From Amphiura filiformis (Eukaryota > Echinodermata > Ophiuroidea > Amphilepidida > Amphiuridae): 64,000 bases of DNA. A model generated the notes under the pieces. It made no database searches and was not told the DNA's origin. It worked only from the letters and a program-made list of their open reading frames with translations. Position numbers and translations under genes: made by a program. Each line of letters opens with the position of its first letter. Position 1 is the stretch's first letter. The stretch is taken from contig NC_092628.1 in the NCBI RefSeq assembly GCF_039555335.1, positions 57,399,547 through 57,463,546 on the forward strand. The letters are read 5' to 3'. Below are positions 48,040 to 60,000 of this stretch, one piece after another.

Positions 48040-51000
48040 ATGGATAGCAAATCTAACACTTTGCACACCGTTGCTCATCTCTGTATCCTATCATTTATGA
48101 TCGTCCTTTTGACATCTCTTGAAGCAAACGCACACATATGGCAAAGACAGGCGGATGCTGGTAAAGGAACAACAAGAAATATATCTGAAATATTCCAAGG
48201 AAGATGCCATGAGCTTATACAGTGTTTGCAAACGGACCCTGAATGCAACATCACAAGGTTTATTATTTGTTTTCTTCCTCGTCTTCCAAATTGTCTTCAT
48301 GTTTTCCTCCTTCATGTTCTTTCTTTTTCCTCTTTATATGTCTTCTCCTGTTTCTTCATCTTCTTGTTACCCTTTGCACAATTAAAGAACGTTTTGCAGA
48401 GCTGAAAAAAGGAAATATTTAACAAGAAGCGTCTTTCACAAAGACACAGTTCACGGATCAGGTAATAGTAATTTGTTCTAACTTTCCATTTTCATATCTA
48501 ACCTACTCTGCACTGATTTTACAATAAATTAGTGATTTGAGGCATAATGATACCTACATCCTGACTCTGGCTTATATAACTCTCCATCCAGCAAGAAACT
48601 CATTGAAATACAAACTTTCAAATCAATATCATAGGCCTATTAAAATTCAATTAGTATACCATGCCGATAATAACCATGGCCCAATAGTTATTAGGGATTC
48701 AATTAAGATAAGCAAACATTACTGGGTAGATAACAGGAACTGAATTTTGTCAGTTGGAGTAATTGAGTAAATCGCCTGTATCAAAATGCTCAGTGTATTT
48801 TTCATATATGCAGTAATATGCTCAGCCTTATCACAAAATAAACAATAGCATTGACCTTAGCCACCAATCAGTAAAGACTATTATAATCATGTGATGGCTC
48901 AATCCAATAGTAAACATGCTTAGAAAAAAGGCAAAAAAAATTGTCCTGGCTGCCAATTGTCTCAATACAAGATAAGATGTTCTAAAAAGTCCTTGTCATG
49001 TGGGGCAGGATTAGATAAAGGGATACAAACCAGGGTATGAGACATTAGGTATTATTTCCTAGCCTCTTAACCACAGGGTTGATGGGCAACAATAGCTATT
49101 CAAGACACAGTGTATGTTCAACTGTGCATATGAGATACCGTAAAACCCCGTCTACAAGGATATACCTAAGAAACGCCCTCAATAAAATTGGTTGCTTTTT
49201 GTATTTGGAGTTTGAGCAAATATATACTGGCACTGGGTGGCTATGCATTCCATCTAAGTATGTTGTAACACCAATCAATTGTATTGACATAATAACGACT
49301 GTTTCGTATATCAGGATCGTATAGCTCAATTGATAGAGCGTCAGACTTTGGAACTGAAGAGAGCATGGTCCGGGCACCGGTTCAGTTTTTTCATTCTCGT
49401 TTAATTTTTACTTTTTGACTTTTTTTTTTTATCTTTCTTCAAATCTACCTTTCTACTTTTAATTTTAGGTGTTTTTTTTGGGTTTTTTTTTAGTTTTTTT
49501 TTATAGTTTTTTTTTATAGTTTTTTTTAGTAATTTTGTGGTTTTATAGAAACTAGTAAAAGCATTTATTCTAAATAATAGCGAAACCAACGGTTAGACAG
49601 ATGTGTTGTAACTACTTGTCTGTCCTCGTCTTTGCAATAAAAACCTATGTTGCACCTTTGTGCCATCCCCATTCTTGAGGAATGATAGGTAGGGTGCGTT
49701 TTTGGCTTAAGCACGATTTTGTTTCTACTTGTGTGTATAAGTGTGTCATCAAAAAGACCGGCCACCACCGTGGCCGCGTCTCTTTTTAGACTAGCTTTCT
49801 TGCGGCCAGAACGGTCGACAATGGCAACTGCGTTCTCATCGTGGGGGTTGTACCTTCCCCTACGACTAGCCCGCTGTTGCCATAATGACGCATTCCGATC
49901 GCAAGAAGCCCGCACAAGAACACTTTCATCGTGCTGGAAAATATATGAAGCAAAACTAATCTAAGCATTTTAATGTTGTATACAAGAACCTGTTCCAACT
50001 TACTGCAGGGGTGTTCAATTTAGTTAATACTCTTGGTCCTTTTACGAACTTAATATATGCATCTTCTACCCCTCGCCAGAATGAAAGACTTGTGATGAAA
50101 TCATAATAAATATTGTTCTGTTGCCACAATTGCAGTTTTTTCAATAAAAAAATAGATGAGGAATAATAATTATTCCATATTTGAATCTATTGTCCCATCA
50201 AGAATAGAGTGTCTTCAAAAACTTCAATCAATTAATCTGACAAAGGAAACTATTCTGGTCATTCAATTTTGTTTCGCTTGCACCTGTTATATCACAGGCG
50301 TTGGTAGAGAAGGCACACTTCTCTTGTCTTCACCGAAGTAGTGATGTAAACACTTAAATGATTAATTACCATAGCTAGCAATGGACATACACTATTTTTT
50401 GTTCCACTTGAACCCATACTCATAGAGCGTGTTTATAGTGAGACAATCTATCCGTTATTTAGCTGGACTGCCACGCAGTCTATATTTGTTTATGTTTTAC
50501 TAACCATTGCAAATCTAGACTACGCGGTAGTTTAGCCAAATAACGGAAAGATTGTCTCACTATAAACACGCTCATAGCTATTCGCTGTCGATGTGACGTA
50601 ATTAATCGGATTAACTACCATAGCAATTGAACCATAATTGTCAAAGAAATGCTAATCACTCGCCATGTAAGATTAGTATTTATGAAAAGAGTGGTATTCA
50701 ATCTATGTTTGGTGACATACGCGGGTGATTAGTGCAATCTGCTTGATGGTAGTTATTGCGATTATTACGTCACTTCGACAGCGAATTGTAGTATAGACGA
50801 ATCCAACAAGCCAAGTGAAGTTACGTAATTAATCGGATTAATTACCATAGCAATAGGTGAAAACAATTTTGAACATATCGCGCTGCGCTACAAGCAGGTT
50901 ACACTCATCACCTGTACTGTGTATGTCTGCAATCATAGATTGAATACAATACTGGTCTTTTCAAAGATACTAATCTTACAGGTGCAGCATGATATGGTTC

Positions 51001-54000
51001 AATGAAGAGGTACCGCCTGAACGTATCAGTGTATAACGCGGTATATTCAAAAATTATTTTCACCTATTGCTATGGTAATCCGATTATTACGTAACTTCGC
51101 CAGCGTATTGGAATAAATCTACACCACATTTCGCCATAATACATTCTAGAAACGCTTGCTGTTAGAATAAGAAAAATTTTAATGCTAATTTATTGCACAT
51201 TCTAGGGAAGCGTGGTTACCTTTTAAAATAACCGAGTGAGAGGGTTTTCAAGAAAATATCTTTCCTGTCAAAACTGAAGCATCCTCTGTATAAAAGAAAA
51301 TATGAATATTAACTGCACATCATATATAACGATTCGTGATACCCAATTGTGGCACATTTGATGTCGTTTAAGAAGCAGAGAATTTTATTTCAATTTTATA
51401 TACGCCAAAATATTTTTTAATTGAGCAAGAATAAGGATAGAAAAACGTTGAAAATCCTATGTGAATATTACATTAGACCCGGCAAAAGATTACTGTTTCG
51501 TTTTTATGGTAATCTAATCTTTTATTTCCTGAAAAAAACATTTGGGGTCTAAAATGGATTTTTTATGTAATTGATAAAAACATCGAACGTGTATACAAGA
51601 AAATGGTAGGTTTCCTCTATAGTATTTTACTGACCATGGAAATGTACTGAGACACAAGCACGTGTCAAAATCGATATAATGTATTGTCCATACAGACGCC
51701 CAGTTATCATGTTTATTATTGGATTTTTTTTGTATAAAACATGCAGTTAACAATAATTGAGCGCTTTATAGTACACATAAATGTTTTTAGGCAAATAAAA
51801 TTCCAAAATATGGTACGTTTTCTGCCTTTGCTTGTCACGTGATAGGCCTATGTTGAAGTTGCGATTATATCTTAAAATAAGTTTCAAATGAATTCCAAGA
51901 AGACAAGTGGCCGAGTGGTCTAAGGCGCTGGGTTCATAGTGTGTCCAAAGCAGTCCGCCGCCGTGAGTTCGAACCCCGCCTCCGCCAAACTTTAATGAAT
52001 TAAAATTAAAATTTTACTTTAAAAAAATTTCATATTGGGGAAATGTGACTGGCAGAATTTATGTATGGCGTGGAGTGGTGTGGAATAAATCAGGAGGATG
52101 TGAGTTCATAAGGGCAATGTCGGGGATTATAGGTCACAATCGATGTGGAGAGATGAGAGGTCCGACCAACAGCCATTATAGCGAATGGTTCATGTTCAAC
52201 TAATTCCTGCGGACGGTCTGTGGCTAGTAAGGAATCGTCTTTGACCACATGCGCAGATCTGTCTCGTCAGGAAGATATTTAATATCCCGAATTTATAATA
52301 GGCCTATGCCTACCAGTTCCATCGTATAACCGATCTGCTAGAGAATATTTGTTACCATGTTTAATAAATTCGTATTTATCGTATAATAAAATGTAGCCAA
52401 ATGTATATTATGTGTCACACGGTTTTCTGCTGAACCACTAGCAGGCTATGTTACCCCATCTATGACAATGACAAAGGTGAATTTTGATGATTTTTACGAT
52501 CGTCCGGATGAGCAAATCACTGAATGGGTCTTTAGTTCCCTCCTCTCCTTATCCTGCCAATATTATATGAATCAAAGAAAATAAAGAACAAATAAAATTA
52601 AACAAGAAAAAAAGACAAAGAAAAGAAACAATAAAAGAAAAACAATAGAATAAATTAAACTAAATATGAAAAAAAAATGATCACGAAAGGAGTCTTTAGA
52701 AAATGCAAGAAAATATAAATGAAAAGTTTGAACAATATTTTGTTCATAAAAGTTTGTGTGACCGTGATGAGGCTCGAACTCATCATCTTCCGATCTAAAG
52801 AACCAAAGTCTTATGCCTTGCCAAGTGAGCTATGCTCGTGAGATGCGAAATAAAGATAGAATAATACATTGTATACCTGCTTGTGTCGGTAAATGATTTG
52901 CTCAAATTCCATAATGATATAATATTGTGGAGGGCGCTAGCGTGAAATATGCTATCATCACAGTCGCTACTATTCCTTGTAGACGGGTTTCTACGGTATG
53001 GGTTCAAGTGGGGGAAATTTTCACTCCGTGAACAAAAAATATCTTTGTAAAATTAATTTTAATCATTAGGCCCAGCATTAATGGAAGTAAAAACTCGCAT
53101 CAATCTTGTTTATTAAATATTTTCTAGAATCTAGATAGCATTATGAGAACTTGAAATAATATTTTGCCAAAACTCTCTTGTTTTGTATACAGACCAACGG
53201 TTGTAAATTGCACAGCAATATGGAATGAATTTCTGATGGCGTTTCAGTATAAGCCTCCATGTAATGTTCCTGCTGATGCCTACGATCAGTTCATTAGGAT
53301 GGCTTTACCGATAACACAAGCTGACCGGGTATGTAAAGGCCCACTGAGGTAGGCTGCGTTCTGGTATAGGGGATAGCAAATTTTGCCATAAAATTTGTAT
53401 TATATCGCGAATTAAAACAAAACACACGCACAAAAATCAAAATTATTTGATATGAGAAGGACATTCATCGTATTCAGAATGCAATTTTGTGTGTTTGATG
53501 GGCTCTCAGGTCCCACAAAAATACTGTGCAAAGGTAGGTGACCGAACACAAATTTAACGATGTTTTGGCTTAAACGAACGAATCGACACATTTTTTGCTC
53601 AGTCATAAACATATTTATGTAGCTAGATTTTTCCGGTGGTATAAGAATTCATACTGCAGTTACTGTCCGTTTTCCTATACACAATAAACAGTGCTCTCAC
53701 CATTGACGCGCGACCTTTACAAATAGTGTATGTTAGAAGTATATTGCATTTGCCTAGTTAACATCACTGTGTGAAAACTAACCGGCCAATATTTAAACTA
53801 CTAGTATTCTCCAAACTTCTAGCAAATATATTTCTCTAACATGACCTAAAATTACAGCTAGGTTAGATGTTCAGAAATAGTCGCACTTTCGTAGAATATG
53901 AGTGAGGGCAAGGCATAGCTAGCTCATAGCTAGCCAACTCCCCGTGTTAATTGAATGGAGATTTGACCGAAAATATTGAGCTATATTGGTAACGGACCGC

Positions 54001-57000
54001 TCCGTTCTGAAGGATGCAACAAAAAAAACGGTACAAGCTACATTTAAACTATTCTATGAAATTCTAGAAAATAGAGTTTTGTAACATGTCCTAAATTTTT
54101 AGCTAATTTAGGTGTTTGGAAATAGTCGCACTTTTGTGTTTTAGGAAGGATATGTAAACGACAGATAACACCAAAAATATGAAGAAATTATTTCCAAACC
54201 GTGTTAAGTCAACAATCATTATGTTGCTCATTTTCAAGAATGCTGGTTAACAAAAAGCAGGCCATTGTCTCATTTCGTGAACAAAGGTCCACATACCATT
54301 GTTTCCTTGCGTTTCCTTTATAATCAGTTACCCAACTGAAGCTGTATTATAGCACCTCATAGATACCGCACATATAAAACAGACACATGTGCACAACCAG
54401 AGAAGATCCGATTTAATCAGTTGAGCTGTTTCAATGAGTGTTATCTTGGTTTAATAGCTTTTTTTGTGGTTAAGTCCTGCAAAGGTCGAGATGAATTCTA
54501 CTGTAGACATGACTGCATCATGTTCAACCTTTTTTTGTGAGAAAAGTGGAACACGAGGCTATGAATCAAGAAAGAAGGAAACAATGGTCTTCATTTTGAA
54601 ATATGTTTTGTTTTCTACAGACACTTTTCTGGTCAGGCCTGCGTGACGCTGCTTTAAATGTCGCACGAGTTTCCAGGTACTACAAGTAAGTTACATTTAA
54701 CATTTCAAATATCAAAACCATGAAAATTGCCGTACAAATAATCAGAGCTTAAATAATGAATCACCTAAGGGGTCATTTTGATATTCACTGAGACTAGTAT
54801 CAGGACATAGACTACCCCATAGCTAAAACCAGTTCTTCATCACAAATAATACCCACACACCACTGCATTGTACAGATATACAGTATGCCAAAGAATTAAG
54901 GTACCAGTTGTGTTCACCCCTGTATATCCTAAATAAAGACAACCGAAGCAGCCAATACCTGTACTCTTTAGCTCTGATTTAAGACTTTATTTGTTGAAAT
55001 TGGTTGAGAATTAAAGAAACGGTGATCTAAAACCTAATGAAGAAACAAAATGAAAGTTGCACTTTTGTGTTCTAATCAATGAGCATGACGCTAGTTTTAA
55101 TGTGCTAATCAATATAAACACGGCGATATACGCGCTAGTTCTCTTGTTCCCGAATGCTTTGTGTACAATAGGGCATGCAATGGAGCAAACTGCAACTTTT
55201 TAATTGGCATCTTCTTTGGGTTTTTGGATCATTGTGTCTTTATTTCTTGAAAAATTTCAACGAACGAAGTCTTAAATTCGAGCTAAAAGATGCAGCTATT
55301 GCCTATTGGTTCTAATTGTGACATTTCTGTCTTTGTTTAGGCGGATATACAGGGGTGAACATAACTGGTACCTTAATTCTTTGGCTTACTGCAGTCAAAC
55401 TGGGTTATCGTATAACCGTAACCCATAGGCCTACCCTTACCCTAACCAACAATATAGTGATAGTGCTTCTGTCTACATACCTACCCGCTTTATTGACCGC
55501 GAACATTGACCGCTCTCGTCCACTAAGACTGTTTGAATTTATTAATGCAAATATTCCTTCCAAATCATTGTTAAACTATGTACGCGAGCTTGCGCGAGAC
55601 GTTGGTGTCAATATTATTGATAGAACCATCCCATTGGTGCCATTGTTAACTCAAATGTGATAGCACATTTAAGGGGTACTACACCCCTGTGGTAAATTTG
55701 TGAGTATTTTTGCATTTTTTCTCGAAAAATAATAACACACTGGTGACAAAAGTTATGTATATTATTGGGGCAAGGAATCCAATTACTACACTGAAATGTC
55801 AGTGATTCAAGACAAGCGGTTCAGTAAATATGATATGAAATGAGGTACATACTAGCGGTACCTCATTTTTTATCATAAGTATCGAACCACTTGTCTTGGG
55901 TCACTGAAATTCCAGTGTAGTAATTGGATTCCTTGCCCCTATAATATACATAACTTTTGTTATCAGTGTGTTATTAGTTTTTGAGAAAAATGCAAAAATA
56001 GTCACAAATTTATCGAGGGGTGTAGTACCCCCTTAACGCAGTCAAAAGCCTCTTCAAATATCGCCGCGCTTCCTGAGAGTTGCCTTGATTGGTCAGGGCA
56101 ATCTGGATAAGACGCTTACACAAACGGCAAGGCAGTGTGACGGACGTGATAATGTACAGATATAATTATAAAACTCGTCTGACCCAGGATTGGTCAAAGA
56201 GAACTTCCGTGAAATCTATGGGAAGTGAAAGGGAAAATATCTATACTGATTCGGAGGGTTTGGGGTTGATTAATAATGATATAGTCTATATTACCAGTCG
56301 TTATCCACGGACCCGAGGGAGGGTAGGCTATATCCTACCCATGTATCCAGTACCTGAGATCCAGTATAATACATTCAAAGAACACAATAAAATACGCTCT
56401 CATCACTAGCTCATGTTGGCATACCAGTGTAACGATACAGTTCTTTTAGAGATACCAAGTATAATTTGCAAATTGACGTTAACAACGTGAAATGCTACTG
56501 ATAATTTTAAATTAAGGGTAATTGAGGAATCTCTACCAGGCTATATAGCCAATAATCTAACCTGGTGTGGGAACCCAGACAGTGTCGACGGGATGAATTA
56601 CGAAGAGTGTCCGTCATGGGGTTCATGCGTGAATATGTCATCTGCTGTGCAGAGATTCTGGCCATCCGCATCAAAAGAGGTAACTTTACATAAATATTTC
56701 AAGTTTGCTTGACAAAACCAAGTGAATTTTTACTCACTACAATATGTCGTCCTTCATCAGGTATGACTGATATGGTCATCTGATCCACTTTCCCGGGAAA
56801 CTAATTTCCGGTACTTCTTCATCTCTATTCCAGTCTTTGAAAGAGGATCGTAGACGTGACTTAAGGAAATATGCCACCTCTTTTCTGTTCACGGTCTTGC
56901 TACCTCTTCTCCTTATTTCGAATGCTTCACACACTTCTCTCATACAATATTTATACAAGACTTTAACACCACAGAATGTATATTCCTGTATTAAAGCCAT

Positions 57001-60000
57001 ATTGTAAAATTTGATGAGGAGGACGCCCCAATATTGGTCAAAATTCTGTTTTTTACACGATTGTTATGTACTTTATTAAACTAACAACCCTGTAAAAATG
57101 CAGACGATGTAGTGTAGTTTTGTCAAAATCCGAGAATTTGAATAAAGTGCAGGAACTGTCGTTTAATTATTACGATAGAGATATTAGTCGAACGTACGGG
57201 ATGTTCATATCACGGTACGTACATGTTGTGCGAGACAGTCATACACACATCAAAGGATAGCAAACGTACCGTAGCACGACCGACGCAGTGCCACGGATTG
57301 GCGACATCTGCGCTGGTAGTAAATTCCAATTTTCTTTGCTTTACCTCAGTTGTTCGACTCAAAATTAAAAGGGGACATATCTGACAGTAACAGTTAACAT
57401 TTTATGGAAAAGAAATACCAGTCTATTTTTATGGAAATGTTACAATTTGGCTTTAACGGCCAGAGCTCGTATCAGTGAAATACATCACTTTTTATTCTGA
57501 TCTATCTAGAATCAAGGATTATTAACAATTGCTCATTAGACCATTAGGTCTGATTAGTGTAGATTGATATTTTTTCACACGAGGACACGAATACGAACAC
57601 ACAGTTAAATACGGCGCCATGGTGCAAGGTCACGTGAGGTGTTAAATGTTTTTGTGACTTCAAATACTCACGTGTATTGCGTATTTTATACCTGCGTTCC
57701 CTTCGTATTATTGACAGCAAGTCCTAATTTTGACATTACTTTGGCAAAAAGACATTCCTTTATCAAATCAAATTAGAAGACTTTCAAATCACTCGTGCCT
57801 GATTGGGATCATAGTATAGTAGTTGACCCACTGCCGTCAGTCGTGACCGTGCTAGAGGGCGTTTGTACTTTCTTCAACAGGTTCTATGTGGTGACAGGAA
57901 TAATAGACAAAGGGATAGGCATCCTAGACTGCTGCCCTCTCCCCGGGTGCCCTCTGTTGAAATATGTATCCTAGGTCTAGACAATAGGCGGATTAGCGGC
58001 CATTTTGTCTTCGACGTGATTTTATTCACGTGTCCTTATACTTTAGTACACAAATATACAAGTTAACAGGTTTACAATATTAAAATTATATTTTGAATCA
58101 ATTCTGTAGTAAATCGATCAAATGACGGTGATTGTTCAGGTATTATATGCTTGATAAAATTAAACTGTCTGACCAGCTAGTATTCTCCTCCGCCGTCAGT
58201 GTGATTCCAGACATTCCAGGGGGCGCAGCACTAATTCAGCGTCCCATAGGATAACGTGTGAATTCGGCCTACTTCAAGCGCTATTTCTGGCGTCCCTGCA
58301 ATACTTGGCAAAATAAATTTGGTATCAAATTAAAGCTCTGTTTCTCTAGATTCCAAAACTTTTGTCGGCATAATCGATGACCATTGACTTTTTTCGCTAT
58401 TTTTCGGTGCAAAAAAATATAGCTAAAAATATACTAAACTCACCACTCACATTTCAAAATCGGGTTTTCTCTTAATCCGCCACAGAGAATTGCTTTTGAG
58501 ATCAATTGTCCAGTTTTTTTTCTGCATGTTATCATTAAAGACACTTGTCGAATTCATATGAGCCAATATTAAGTGATTTAAAGTGAACATGTCGGTAGAT
58601 ATGGTCGCTACAATCTCATATTCACTATGGACTATATTAGCCGAATTTCGTTGTTACATAAAATGCGGAGTGATTTAGTGTTGCGCCCTCTCCACGTATC
58701 GTGTTGCGAAGGTGGAGGAGACTAAAGCTGTATTAACGAACACGCATGCGTTAAAAATGATGTAGCCTAGGTCGAACAATAGCGTGACGTAGTTTCCGGC
58801 ATTGTTCCTATGCACTTTCATCCTCCTGGTGGTAACCTCAATCACATGAGCCGCGTAAGAGTTGATGTGAATTATTCATAACCGATCGAGACCTTGCCTC
58901 ACTTTCTTGAGAGCAAGCCAACAAAATTCGTCATAGGTTTGCGTTGCTAATACAAAAACCGTGAATTTAGTGTCAGCCCCCCTGCATACTCACAGTTTAT
59001 GTAACAACATATTAGGACTATAAATAAGATTTGTAATAAGATCATATAAATGACTGTACTGTAGACTGCTGAATAAAATTTGTTCTTTCATTTTGACAGT
59101 TTGCAAGGCAAGCAACAGGAAAAGTATATGTAGCATTAGATGCACATAGAGATACGCCTTTCAAGAACGATAGGTAAAGATAAAACGCTAAAGTAACTGT
59201 TTTCCTAAGTACTTTCTTTATTTTAGCGTATAATTTCTGATCTTTGTGCGAGCATGTGGGGCTCTCGTTTATTAGTCCTATGGTATTTTCGTACAACACA
59301 TCCCGCCATTTTGAGTCTTTTTTCATTTGAAGATTTGATTTCTTTTTTTGCCAAAGTCGCAGACAACTTTGCCTACGAATCCATTTTGAGAGTACTGGTA
59401 TAGACGTCCGGTGGTTTGCATTCCCGGAGCTCCCGGGGTTTGCATTAGTTGTGGCCATCAACGTACATAGAGTATCTAGGACTTGACCACAATGAAGTTG
59501 TTGAATTTCACGTAGAAATGGTAGAACACTTACATTTCTTGTAAGCTCTTGTAATTACCGTTGCGTTTAATGTAGTGTTTAATACTGTAGTCGTTTCCAC
59601 ATGCCAATTCTTCGTGCAATATTTTCGCTCCACAGATAATATGTTATGTAGGTTTGCAAAAACGGTATTACCAGTGTAATGTAACCCATAAGCATGGCAC
59701 ATTATTATTCAATTCAGCGTGTTCGCTACCATTGAACTACCAAACTTAAACCCAGAGAAAGTTACCATGGTAGAGATCTTGTTGGTACCAGATATTACGT
59801 CACCAGACGTTGGGTAAGTGTGTTTAGATAATCTAAGAATCATCGGATGAATTTGGGAACCACTTTTTGGCTAGCCAAAAGGTACTTTTGCCACAAAATA
59901 TATTGGGCCGTACATCGTTTATTACGCACTCGTATAGTAGTAGTAGTAGCTCGAAATATATGACAAAACGTAAATTTCTTACTACATGTATACCCTGCCA

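Noticed and set aside
47837-48100. 87-codon ORF upstream of the CD38 start as an alternative N-terminus
   Set aside because: It is in a different frame from the signal peptide and cyclase frame that begins at 48040.
51902-51989. Functional tRNA gene (also 42646-42725, 49322-49392 and 52762-52850)
   Set aside because: A- and B-box regions are good but acceptor stems do not pair; SINE heads or tRNA relics are more likely. A covariance-model search would decide.
54464-54646. 60-codon ORF overlapping CD38 exon 3
   Set aside because: It reads exon 3 in the wrong frame; the conserved frame is FWSG.
55355-55499. N-terminal part of a 101-codon ORF
   Set aside because: It begins inside the terminal repeat of a MITE and runs through telomere-like CCCTAACC sequence; only the later part looks protein-like.
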